Positions 33,953-42,252 of a stretch of DNA of 58,367 bases are shown in pieces. The DNA is taken from assembly GCA_009845995.1 (NCBI GenBank), contig VXYK01000005.1:1-58367 (forward strand), in the 5' to 3' direction. The notes under the pieces are model-generated. The model saw only the letters and a program-made list of their open reading frames with translations. It did no database searches and was not told the origin of the DNA. A program made the position numbers and the translations under genes. Each line of letters opens with the position of its first letter. Position 1 is the stretch's first letter. The stretch is from Acidimicrobiaceae bacterium (GTDB lineage: Bacteria > Actinomycetota > Acidimicrobiia > Acidimicrobiales > Aldehydirespiratoraceae).

Positions 33953-34228
33953 ATGGCTGCCGAGGAACCAACTGACCCAGTACTTGCACAACGTGCCCGC
34001 GCGGCCCGCTGGGCGAGTCGGGGCCAACGCCTCGGCTACCTCTTGTTCACACTGTCGATCGCGGTGTTCGTCTTCGGGTTGATCACCGGCTTCAGTGACG
34101 GTGTTTCACGAATGGTGATCGCCGGCGTGATATCCGGTTCGATCTTCTTGGCGCCGGCGATCATCGCCGGCTACGCGGTCAAGGCCGCTGTCCGCGACGA
34201 CATCGAACACGGTCGACCCGTTAGCTGA
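33953..34228 (+). CDS. small two-helix membrane protein
   Basis: 91 residues with two hydrophobic segments (LGYLLFTLSIAVFVFGLITG and MVIAGVISGSIFLAPAIIAG), both termini charged. Starts six bases after the glycosyltransferase stop and overlaps the NUDIX gene end by eight bases. No family recognised. Confidence 0.7.
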   Translation: MAAEEPTDPVLAQRARAARWASRGQRLGYLLFTLSIAVFVFGLITGFSDGVSRMVIAGVISGSIFLAPAIIAGYAVKAAVRDDIEHGRPVS

Positions 34229-34778
34229 ACCGCCCGCCTTGGCTGGCCGGAGGCGTGATGTCGATCGGTTCTGCGGGAAGTTCGCCAGCGATGATCGCCG
34301 GAAGAAACTCCCGCAACCGTGCCGGCACCGTCGGCATGTCGCTACCGAGCAGTTCGTCCAGGGTCCACCAGTCGGCGCCCAAGAATGCTGCGGCCTCGAG
34401 AGCTTCAAGACCCTTGGGTTGATATTCGCCACCGTCGCACCAGGCAACATGAATATGGTCGTCGGATTCGAAATGGTACCCGCCGAAGTCGTATTCGACC
34501 TGTTGAACCCAGACGCACGGTCCCATCTCGACATCGGGAATTCCTGTCTCCTCATACAGTTCCCGTAGCGCTGCGGTACCAGAGTCTTCACCCCAACCCA
34601 TCCCCCCGCCTGGGATTTCCAGCCATTCCGGTTTGTGCGGATCGATTGGATCTTCGGACCGGATCAGAAAGATGCGTCCGGCCCGATCAAGCAGTACACA
34701 GCGAGCGGCGGGACGGCGAAGCGTAAACGGCACCAGAGGAATTCTAATGGGGAATAGCACGCGGGCATATGTCTGCAC
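34221..34778 (-). CDS. NUDIX hydrolase
   Basis: 185 residues, GTG start. A complete Nudix box GGMGWGEDSGTAALRELYEE then TGI is centred near residue 65, preceded by the ARCVLLDRAGRIFLIR strand. Hydrolyses a nucleoside-diphosphate-linked substrate; specificity cannot be read from sequence. Confidence 0.88.
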   Translation of the reverse strand: MQTYARVLFPIRIPLVPFTLRRPAARCVLLDRAGRIFLIRSEDPIDPHKPEWLEIPGGGMGWGEDSGTAALRELYEETGIPDVEMGPCVWVQQVEYDFGGYHFESDDHIHVAWCDGGEYQPKGLEALEAAAFLGADWWTLDELLGSDMPTVPARLREFLPAIIAGELPAEPIDITPPASQGGRFS

Positions 34779-34809
34779 CTGCGCGGGTCCCGCGATAACA
34801 TCTCATCCG

Positions 34810-35211
34810 ATGCGACTTGAGTGGTGGTTACCGGTAATGCTCGCGACGGGGATGTTGATTGGGTTCTACGCCTTGCAGAACGATCCCGCACCTCCTGCTG
34901 CGACTCCCACAACAACCACGGCAACGACGACGACAACCTCCACGACAACGACTACGACCACAACGACAGTGGCACGCGCCCCGGCGACAACAGCGGCACC
35001 CGCGACCACCGCGGCGCCCACGACCACCGCAGCTCCCGTCGTAACCGCTGCTCCCGTCGTCACGGCAGCTCCCGTCACTGCGGCGCCCACGACCAGTGCT
35101 GCACCCACGACCACTGCCCCCGAATACCCGACCACCGAGCCAGGTGAGTATCCGGTGACCAGACCGACGTCGCCGCCTGTCAGCTACCCCGAGGTCGGCG
35201 ACGAGAGCTGA
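34810..35211 (+). CDS. membrane-anchored Thr/Ala/Pro-rich low-complexity protein
   Basis: 133 residues from MRLEWWLPVM. One N-terminal hydrophobic anchor (WWLPVMLATGMLIGFYAL), then about 90 residues of ACN-codon threonine runs and repeated TTAAP / VVTAAP units, ending in a Pro/Tyr-rich tail. The mature part resembles cell-wall-spanning linkers. Composition bias means little else can be inferred; it is probably real given the anchor. Confidence 0.55.
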   Translation: MRLEWWLPVMLATGMLIGFYALQNDPAPPAATPTTTTATTTTTSTTTTTTTTTVARAPATTAAPATTAAPTTTAAPVVTAAPVVTAAPVTAAPTTSAAPTTTAPEYPTTEPGEYPVTRPTSPPVSYPEVGDES

Positions 35212-35224
35212 TCCTTCGGACTGT

Positions 35225-36439
35225 TCAGAGCGTGCCGACCAGGTCACCGGCGCTGCCAACAACCTCCCAGGACTCGCAACCGACGAACACGGTCAGTTCA
35301 TCCAGCGCGTGCCGCAGCCCCTCAACGACGCGGTCGCGATCATGACCCGGTTCAGCAAACGCCCCTTTGACCAACAGCACACCTGCCTGACGATCCGTCT
35401 TCAGGTCGACCCGGGCAACGATCTGGTCGCCCAACAGCATGGGCAGGACGTAGTAGCCATAAACCCGCTTCGCCGCTGGTGTGTATATCTCGATCTTGTA
35501 CTCGAAGCCGAACAGACGAACACCGCGTTCGCGGCACCACACCACAGGATCAAAAGGCGACAGCAGCGTACAGGCATCGATCGAGCGGGGGGTGACTGCC
35601 TCAGGGTGCAACAGCGCGGGCCGGTCCCAACCCTCGACTTCGGCCTCCACCAATAGTCCGTCCTCAACGAGTTCCGCTACGCGGGCCTTGGCGGGCACCT
35701 TGGGCAATCGGTAGTAGTCAACGAGGTCGGAAGCCGTGGCCACACCGAAACTCGAAGCTGCACGCATCAGCAGTTCACGGTGCGCCTGTTGCTCGCTCGG
35801 CGTGGGCAGCGCAAGGATTTCTTTCGGCACGATCCGATCCAGGACATCGAACTCCTTCACAAATCCCCCTCGGCGCCGGATGCCCACCTCGCCGATCCGA
35901 AACAGCCAGTCCAACGCGATCGATCCGTCGGAGCGGTCGCCCCACCATTCGCCGTTTCGTCGACGCGGCTCCCGCAGGTCTTTGGGAGCCAGGGGACCCT
36001 CTCTCACCTGCTCAAGAACGTCGTCGACATAGCCCGGATCCTCACGGGCCAACGCAGCAAGCTGACCCCACGTGTCACCTCTGCGAGCCCGCTCTTTCTG
36101 CCAGCGCAACAACGGTTCGTCGCTTACCGGCACCAGCGACGCTTCATGACTCCACGCCTCGAACCACTCGTCATCGCGGTAGGCGATCTCATCGAGCAAC
36201 CCGGGTCGGTATGGCCCAAGACGCGAGAAAGGCGGCATGTACTGGGTTCGGATCACGACCGGAACCGAGTCGAGTTGCAACAAGTTGAGCTCCGACATCA
36301 CTCGGCGCAGATGACGCCGATCTACTCTTCGGGTTGGACGCGGACTCCTGAAACCCTGGGCAGCAAGAGCAATCCGACGCGCTCGTGCCGCGGACAGCTT
36401 CACCGGTTTGCTCGTGGCAGGCCGGGGGTCAGACAACAA
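35225..36439 (-). CDS. YcaQ/AlkZ-like winged-helix DNA glycosylase family protein
   Basis: 404 residues of the HTH_42 family: tandem winged helices with LNLLQLDSVPVV (the QxD variant of the catalytic QxQ motif of AlkZ/YcaQ), DEWFEAWSHEASLVP, LLSPFDPVVWCRERG and YGYYVLPMLLGDQIVARVDLK near the C terminus. Homologues unhook interstrand crosslinks and excise bulky adducts. TTG start overlapping the leuS stop by 11 bases, so it follows leuS in one transcript. Confidence 0.85.
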   Translation of the reverse strand: MLSDPRPATSKPVKLSAARARRIALAAQGFRSPRPTRRVDRRHLRRVMSELNLLQLDSVPVVIRTQYMPPFSRLGPYRPGLLDEIAYRDDEWFEAWSHEASLVPVSDEPLLRWQKERARRGDTWGQLAALAREDPGYVDDVLEQVREGPLAPKDLREPRRRNGEWWGDRSDGSIALDWLFRIGEVGIRRRGGFVKEFDVLDRIVPKEILALPTPSEQQAHRELLMRAASSFGVATASDLVDYYRLPKVPAKARVAELVEDGLLVEAEVEGWDRPALLHPEAVTPRSIDACTLLSPFDPVVWCRERGVRLFGFEYKIEIYTPAAKRVYGYYVLPMLLGDQIVARVDLKTDRQAGVLLVKGAFAEPGHDRDRVVEGLRHALDELTVFVGCESWEVVGSAGDLVGTL

Positions 36440-39230
36440 AGTTCACCATGCGACCGGGCACCAAGATCGATTTCTGCAGTTTCCGACCATCGGTGTGGGC
36501 CAAGACGTTGGACTCAGCCAGTGCCAACTCGACCACAGTCTCATCGCTGGCATCTACGGACACCAATATCTTGGCCCGCAGCTTGCCGTTGACCTGCACA
36601 GGCAGCTCAATCATCTCATCGACCAGAAGTAGCGGGTCGGCAACCGGGAACGAAGCTCGGGTCACCGAGCCAACCCCTCCGAGCCGCTGCCACAGTTCCT
36701 CGGCTACATGCGGCACGAGGGGTGCCAGCATCCGCACCATTGCATCAGCGACTTCGCGGGGCGTGGCCGAATCGCGCTTCGTCAACTCGTTGTTGAGTTC
36801 TGTGATCTTTGCGGTGGCAGTGTTGAAGCGAAGACCTTCCATGTCGGCAGCGACACCATCGATCGTCTTGTGCAGCGCCCGACGAAGCTCCTCGTCCGGT
36901 TCGTCCTCTGTCACCAGAAGTTCGCCCGTTTCCTCATTTACGAGATTGCGCCACACGCGCTGCAGCAGCCGATGAGACCCGACCACCGAACGTGTCTCCC
37001 ACGGTCGGTCCTGATCGATCGGACCCATGGACATTTCATAAAGCCGCAGCGTGTCGGCTCCATAGGCCTCGTACATGTCATCGGGGGTGACCGCGTTCTT
37101 CAACGACTTCCCCATCTTCCCGAACGCCCGGGTTACTTCCCCACCGTTGTGAGTGAAGCCCGCCTGGGGGGTGCCGACAACCTCCTCAGCGGGTACGTAG
37201 GCACCCCGGTTGTCTTGATACGCGGCAGCCTGAATGTACCCCTGGTTGATGAGCCGCTTGAATGGCTCGGGGCCCGACACATGACCGAGGTCGTAAAGAA
37301 CCTTGTGCCAGAACCGGGCATAGAGCAGATGCAACACCGCATGCTCGACACCGCCCACATACAGGTCGACGCCGCCTACGCCACCGCCGGGATCTGCCAT
37401 CCAGTACCGCTCGACATCTCGATCAACCATCGCGCTGTCGTTGTCAGGATCGAGGTATCGCAGGTAGTACCAGCACGAACCTGCCCAGTTGGGCATGGTG
37501 TTGAGTTCACGTCGATAGCTTTTCGTACCTTCGCCGTCTCCCAGATCGAGTTCAACCTCACGCCATTGCGTTACCCGCCCCAAGGGGGGTTCGGGTTCTG
37601 AGTCTTCATCAAGTGAGCGTGGTGCCCAGTCCATGAGATCGGGCAGAAGCACGGGAAGGTCTTCCTCGGGCAAGGCACGTGGCAGATCGTCGTCACCAAA
37701 GACGATCGGGAAGGGTTCGCCCCAGTAGCGCTGACGACTGAACAGCCAGTCTCGCAGCTTGTAGTTGACGGCGCCTTCACCCAGTCCCTGGTCTTGGAGC
37801 CACTCGATGATCGCAGCTATCGCTTCGGCCTTCTCCATGCCGTTGAGGAACCCGCTGTTGGTCGCAGGGCCGTCGCCGACGTAGGCCTGGCCGACGAAGT
37901 CGGAGGGCGGTTCAACGGTGCGGATGATGTCCAGGCCGTATTTCTCAGCGAATTCCCAGTCACGCTGATCCTCACCCGGCACACCCATGACCGCTCCTGT
38001 GCCGTAGCCCATGAGGGCATAGTCAGCGATGAAGATCGGAACCTCCCGGCCGTCGACCGGGACCGGACAGGTTGTCCCGATGAACACACCAGTCTTGTCC
38101 TTATTTTCCTGACGGTCGAAGTCAGTCATCTGAGCCACGCGTTCGCGGTAGGCGACCACCGCCGCGCGCGGGTTCGAGAAGCCGCCGCTGAGACGTTCGT
38201 CGACATCAGCGGGCCACTCGTCGGCCGTAAGTTCGTCAACCAACGGATGCTCCGGGGCGAGAACCATGAACGTCGTGCCATAGACCGTGTCAGGACGAGT
38301 TGTGAACACCCGAACAGGTCCGAAGTCGATGTATGCACCGAGGCTGCGACCGATCCAGTTCCGCTGCATCGTCTTGATCGAATCGCTCCAATCAAGCAGG
38401 TCCAGATCATCCAACAGCCGATCTGCGTATGCGGTGATCCGCATCATCCATTGCTTCAACGGGCGCTGGAAGACAGCGAAATTGCCCCGTTCCGAACGGC
38501 CTTCCGCTGTCACCTCTTCGTTGGAAAGCACGGTGCCGAGCCCTGGACACCAGTTGACGGGCGCTTCGTCCACATAGGCGAGCCGGTACTGGGACAAGAT
38601 CCTGCGGCGCTCCGACTCATCGGCTTGCGCCCAGTCCTCACCGCCTTTGGGAGAGCGGCTTTTCGAATCGAAATCGCCGATCAACTCGCTGATCGGTCGG
38701 GCACGCTGTGAGAGGTCGTCGAACCAGGCGTTGAAGAGCTCCAAGAAAATCCACTGGGTCCAGCGGTAGTAGTCCGGGTCTGTGGTTGCGAACGAGCGTC
38801 GCTCGTCATGTCCGAGCCCCAATCGGTTGAGCTGGCGGGACATGTTGACGATGTTGCGCTCGGTGTTCACTCGGGGGTGCTCACCGGTCTGGCGGGCATG
38901 CTCTTCGGCTGGAAGACCGAAAGCATCGAATCCCATCGTGTGCAGAACGTTGAACCCCGTCATCCGTTTGAATCGGGCGTAAACGTCGGTGGCAATGAAT
39001 CCAAGAGGATGGCCGACATGCAGGCCCACTCCCGAGGGGTACGGAAACATGTCCATGATGAACAATTTCGGTCGATCAGCGAGGCCGAACTGATCGGTCG
39101 ATAGTTTGCCGCTGGGGTTCGGGGAGTGATAAATGCCCTGCTTTCGCCACTGCGCCTGCCACCGAGTCTCGATGTCGTCAGCCATGCGCGCGTCGTAGCG
39201 GTACGGCGGCAGGGTTTCAGGGTTCGACAT
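36429..39230 (-). CDS. leuS: leucyl-tRNA synthetase
   Basis: 933 residues. HVGH motif (71-74) in GLHVGHPLGF, CP1 editing domain with the Thr-rich TTRPDTVYGTTFM, and the KMSKS loop present as KMGKSLKNAV. The C-terminal domain ends in LVPGRMVNFVV. Standard length. Divergent from the corrinoid-protein operon. Confidence 0.97.
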   Translation of the reverse strand: MSNPETLPPYRYDARMADDIETRWQAQWRKQGIYHSPNPSGKLSTDQFGLADRPKLFIMDMFPYPSGVGLHVGHPLGFIATDVYARFKRMTGFNVLHTMGFDAFGLPAEEHARQTGEHPRVNTERNIVNMSRQLNRLGLGHDERRSFATTDPDYYRWTQWIFLELFNAWFDDLSQRARPISELIGDFDSKSRSPKGGEDWAQADESERRRILSQYRLAYVDEAPVNWCPGLGTVLSNEEVTAEGRSERGNFAVFQRPLKQWMMRITAYADRLLDDLDLLDWSDSIKTMQRNWIGRSLGAYIDFGPVRVFTTRPDTVYGTTFMVLAPEHPLVDELTADEWPADVDERLSGGFSNPRAAVVAYRERVAQMTDFDRQENKDKTGVFIGTTCPVPVDGREVPIFIADYALMGYGTGAVMGVPGEDQRDWEFAEKYGLDIIRTVEPPSDFVGQAYVGDGPATNSGFLNGMEKAEAIAAIIEWLQDQGLGEGAVNYKLRDWLFSRQRYWGEPFPIVFGDDDLPRALPEEDLPVLLPDLMDWAPRSLDEDSEPEPPLGRVTQWREVELDLGDGEGTKSYRRELNTMPNWAGSCWYYLRYLDPDNDSAMVDRDVERYWMADPGGGVGGVDLYVGGVEHAVLHLLYARFWHKVLYDLGHVSGPEPFKRLINQGYIQAAAYQDNRGAYVPAEEVVGTPQAGFTHNGGEVTRAFGKMGKSLKNAVTPDDMYEAYGADTLRLYEMSMGPIDQDRPWETRSVVGSHRLLQRVWRNLVNEETGELLVTEDEPDEELRRALHKTIDGVAADMEGLRFNTATAKITELNNELTKRDSATPREVADAMVRMLAPLVPHVAEELWQRLGGVGSVTRASFPVADPLLLVDEMIELPVQVNGKLRAKILVSVDASDETVVELALAESNVLAHTDGRKLQKSILVPGRMVNFVV

Positions 39231-39277
39231 GGCAACAGGCTACCGCTCGATGACCTTCGCTGGTTTCGCGATGTTGA

Positions 39278-39332
39278 GGCCCCGCAAACAGCCAGAGGAC
39301 TTCCGAAGTCGAACGGCTTGATTTGCGGGGCC
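39278..39332. other. 55-nt strong hairpin in leuS/corrinoid-operon intergenic region
   Basis: GGCCCCGCAAA (39278-39288) pairs perfectly with TTTGCGGGGCC (39322-39332). Inside it AGCC (39290-39293) pairs with GGCT (39315-39318), and GACTT (39298-39302) with AAGTC (39306-39310), leaving a CCG triloop and a 4x4 internal loop AGAG/GAAC. It could be a leader or attenuator of leuS, a leader of the corrinoid operon, a small RNA or a repeat. There is no T-run on either side. The remaining intergenic sequence (39333-39534) shows no gene or recognised riboswitch. Confidence 0.6.
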
Positions 39333-39534
39333 GTGGCCCGAGCGGCCCGGTGAGCGAAGCGAACCAAGAGCGGGGAACAACGGGCTGCAACTCGAAGGCT
39401 CGCCATTTTCGGCGGATTTATCTATGTGAACGGTTCAGGATCACCCGCGTTTCATGATACGGTACGGTTCCACGATGCGGGACAATCGTTCCGTGGATGC
39501 CCCAGACCAATCCACAACTCTTGGAGCCGTCCAG

Positions 39535-40308
39535 ATGACCAACGACCCCAATACCACGGTATCTTCGCCGGGCGCAGCCGGAGCCGCGGAAACCGAGGCG
39601 GATACGATTTCGGCGCCCGGCGATGACATCGACGAGATTGATCTGAACGCGTTGAACGACGAAGACTTGACGGCTCAGATGCACGACGATCTCTACGATG
39701 GGCTGGACGAGGAGATCGACGAGGGCACCCGCATTCTGCTGAGCCGAGGCTGGCCCGCCGACAAGGTTCTCAACGATGCGCTGGTCGAAGGCATGCGCAT
39801 CGTCGGCATCGACTTTCGTGACGGGATCCTCTTCGTTCCCGAAGTCCTCCTAGCTGCCAAAGCGATGAAAGCGGGCATGGCCATCCTGCGCCCCCTGCTG
39901 GCAGAAACCGGAGCCGAGCCCATCGGCAGCATCGTGATCGGCACCGTCAAAGGCGACATCCACGACATCGGCAAGAACCTGGTCGGAATGATGCTCGAGG
40001 GTGCCGGATTCGAAGTGTTCGACCTCGGCATCAACACCGACGTCGACGAATTCCTCGCAGCCATCGAAGAACACAAACCCGACATCTTGGGGATGTCAGC
40101 CCTGCTCACCACCACCATGCCCTATATGAAGGTGGTGATCGACACGCTCGTCGAGAAAGGAATGCGAGACGACTACATCATCATCGTCGGCGGCGCGCCC
40201 TTGAACGAAGAGTTCGGCGAAGCCATCGGCGCCGACGCCTATTGTCGCGACGCAGCGGTAGCAGCCGAAGTCGCCTCGTCTCTAGTTCATGCTCGCCGGG
40301 CAGCATGA
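39535..40308 (+). CDS. methyltransferase corrinoid protein (MtbC/MtgC-like)
   Basis: 257 residues: a variable acidic N terminus, the four-helix cap (about 45-125, VLNDALVEGMRIVGIDFRDG) and a Rossmann B12-binding domain with the His-on signature GDIHDIGKN (D141, H143, G146), SAL (188-190) and IVGG (217-220). It carries the methyl group as methyl-cobamide between the two methyltransferases of the operon. Start at 39535 is preferred (GGAG upstream); ATGs at 39454 and 39475 are open alternatives. First gene of a six-gene operon. Confidence 0.88.
   Translation: MTNDPNTTVSSPGAAGAAETEADTISAPGDDIDEIDLNALNDEDLTAQMHDDLYDGLDEEIDEGTRILLSRGWPADKVLNDALVEGMRIVGIDFRDGILFVPEVLLAAKAMKAGMAILRPLLAETGAEPIGSIVIGTVKGDIHDIGKNLVGMMLEGAGFEVFDLGINTDVDEFLAAIEEHKPDILGMSALLTTTMPYMKVVIDTLVEKGMRDDYIIIVGGAPLNEEFGEAIGADAYCRDAAVAAEVASSLVHARRAA
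39567..39589 (+). repeat. dispersed 23-bp repeat, copy 3, inside a coding region
   Basis: GCCGGGCGCAGCCGGAGCC then GCGG. It is read in frame as Pro-Gly-Ala-Ala-Gly-Ala-Ala in the disordered N terminus of the corrinoid protein. It is preceded by the same TATCTTC as copy 2. Confidence 0.75.
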
Positions 40309-40988
40309 CCAACGTAGGCGGCCCGGCAAACCCTTCAGGAGCTAGTACTACCAACGACGCAAGCGATGCTCCTCAAGTGCTGATCCTCGCCTGCGGTGCG
40401 CTGGCACGCGAAATCCGCGACATCTCCCGCCTCCATCAACTCGACAACATCACCCTCGAGTGTCTCCCCGCTTCGCTTCACAACCGTCCCGAGAACATCG
40501 GCGAAGCTGTCCGTCAGCGTTTGACCCGCGGCGAAGGCAAATACGACCGAATCCTGCTGGGATACGCCGATTGCGGCACCTCAGGCGAACTGGTAGACCT
40601 CTGCCGCGAGTATCAAGACTCCGGCACAACCATCGAGATGATGCCAGGAGCCCACTGTTACCAGTTCTTTGCCGGCGGGCCGCGTTTCGACTCAATGCAC
40701 GACAACGATCCAACCGCCTTCTACCTCACCGACTACCTCGTGAAGCACTTCGAGCGCATCATCATGGGCGGGTTGGGAATCGAAGCCCACCCCGAGTTGC
40801 GCGACATGTACTTCGGCAACTACACGAAGCTGATCTACCTGGCCCAGACCGACGATCCCGTACTCGACGAAAAAGCCCGCGCCGCAGCTGCTCGACTCGG
40901 TCTTGCCTTCGAGCGGCTCAGCACAGGGTACGGCGAACTCGAAACCCAGATCTTCAATCTCGCCCGCAAACAAACGGTGGCGCTATGA
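40305..40988 (+). CDS. DUF1638 domain protein
   Basis: 227 residues. VLILACGALAREI begins the domain; other conserved stretches are GYADCGTSGELVD, PGAHCYQFFAG and FYLTDYLVKHFERIIMGGLG. Cysteines and histidines (ADCGTSG, GAHCYQF) could bind metal. DUF1638 genes recur beside corrinoid methyltransferases in methanogens and bacteria, but no reaction is established. ATGA overlap with the corrinoid gene indicates translational coupling and a shared role. Confidence 0.82.
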   Translation: MTNVGGPANPSGASTTNDASDAPQVLILACGALAREIRDISRLHQLDNITLECLPASLHNRPENIGEAVRQRLTRGEGKYDRILLGYADCGTSGELVDLCREYQDSGTTIEMMPGAHCYQFFAGGPRFDSMHDNDPTAFYLTDYLVKHFERIIMGGLGIEAHPELRDMYFGNYTKLIYLAQTDDPVLDEKARAAAARLGLAFERLSTGYGELETQIFNLARKQTVAL

Positions 40989-41353
40989 GCAGACGACGCA
41001 GCCGTACCCCGGGAATCACGACCATCTACTGGCGCGACATTCCCGCCCAGATCACCGCAACCACAGACAACGGCCACAACGAGAAGATCATGCTCCATCC
41101 CCGCTTTCAACACGCCATTGATCGCGCCGCACACGTAGCCGGGCTGACTGAAACTCACAAATACATCGAGCAGTGGCGTCGTGTCACCACCGCAGTGGGC
41201 GGCGACACCGTCGCAGCTGCGCAATCCACAGCCGATGGCATCCACAGCCAGTACGAGAAAAACCGGCTTGAGGCCTTAGTCGCCAACGGCGGTCTTGAGC
41301 CCCACAAGCAACCCCAACCCCACAACGAGAAAGAACCCCAACACAATGACTGA
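40985..41353 (+). CDS. small Virulence-factor-domain-like protein
   Basis: 122 residues, ITTIYWRDIPAQITA at the start, then an alpha-rich part (HPRFQHAIDRAAHVAGL, IEQWRRVTT) and a polar Pro/His-rich tail. The ITTIYWRDIPAQ segment matches the conserved start of the Pfam Virulence_fact domain. It overlaps both neighbours by a few bases within the methyltransferase operon. I infer an accessory role; none is demonstrated. Confidence 0.7.
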   Translation: MSRRRSRTPGITTIYWRDIPAQITATTDNGHNEKIMLHPRFQHAIDRAAHVAGLTETHKYIEQWRRVTTAVGGDTVAAAQSTADGIHSQYEKNRLEALVANGGLEPHKQPQPHNEKEPQHND

Positions 41354-42245
41354 AACCGTCATCAGCTCCGCCACCAAAGAAGTGGTGATCGGTCTGAATC
41401 GGCCTTTCGTGATGATCGGTGAACGCATCAACCCGACTGGCCGCAAGTTGCTGGCCGAAGAAATGAAGAACGGGGATTTCAGCCGGGTCGAAGCCGATGC
41501 CATAGCCCAGGTCGAAGCCGGTGCCCACATGCTCGACGTCAACGCCGGTATCCCGCTAGCCGACGAACCGGCCCTGCTCAGCCAAGCAATCAAACTCGTA
41601 CAATCGGTTACCGACGTCCCTTTGTCGATCGACTCGTCAATCATCGAGGCGTTGGAAGCCGGTATCGCCGTCTATGAAGGCAAACCGCTGATCAACTCTG
41701 TGACCGGCGAAAACGAAGTGCTGGAACGAGTGCTCCCACTCGTATCAAAAGCGGGCGCGGCGGTGGTCGCGATCTCCAACGACGAAACCGGGATAAGCGA
41801 AGACCCCGACGTGCGATTCGAAGTCGCCCGCAAGATCGTGCATGCAGCCGCCGACTTCGGTATTCCCGCGTCCGATGTGGTGGTCGATCCTTTGGTGATG
41901 CCCATCGGCGCCATGGGCACCGCTGGAAAGCAGGTCTTCGCTCTGGTTCGTCGCCTCCGCGACGAGTTGCACGTCAACACCACCTGCGGTGCCTCCAACG
42001 TCAGTTTCGGTTTGCCGAACCGCCACGCAATCACCGGCACTTTCTTGTCTATGGCAATAGGTGCAGGCATGAGTTCAGCCATTATGAATCCGATGCACCC
42101 CGAAGTGAAGACTGCGGTCATGGCCGCCGACGTGCTGGCTGGTCACGATCGGGACTGCGCTGCATGGATCCGCGAATACCGCGCCCCGGCAATCGACGGA
42201 GAGGGACGAGGTCGGCGGCGCACCAACCGTCGAAGGATCGCCTGA
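41346..42245 (+). CDS. pterin-binding methyltransferase (methylcorrinoid:tetrahydrofolate, MtgA/AcsE-like)
   Basis: 299 residues of the DHPS/pterin-binding TIM barrel: MIGERINPTGRK (24-34), MLDVNAGIP, VPLSIDSS, LINSVTGE, DPLVMPIGAM and CGASNVSFGLPNR. This matches MtrH/AcsE/MtgA proteins, which move methyl between a corrinoid protein and tetrahydrofolate. Here it would make methyl-THF from the methylated corrinoid protein two genes upstream. A short Arg-rich tail follows the barrel. Confidence 0.88.
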   Translation: MTETVISSATKEVVIGLNRPFVMIGERINPTGRKLLAEEMKNGDFSRVEADAIAQVEAGAHMLDVNAGIPLADEPALLSQAIKLVQSVTDVPLSIDSSIIEALEAGIAVYEGKPLINSVTGENEVLERVLPLVSKAGAAVVAISNDETGISEDPDVRFEVARKIVHAAADFGIPASDVVVDPLVMPIGAMGTAGKQVFALVRRLRDELHVNTTCGASNVSFGLPNRHAITGTFLSMAIGAGMSSAIMNPMHPEVKTAVMAADVLAGHDRDCAAWIREYRAPAIDGEGRGRRRTNRRRIA

Positions 42246-42252
42246 ATCGGCA

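Noticed and set aside
39231..39534. Cobalamin riboswitch or T-box before the corrinoid operon or leuS
   Set aside because: No B12-box-like or T-box sequence can be seen; only the 55-nt hairpin stands out.
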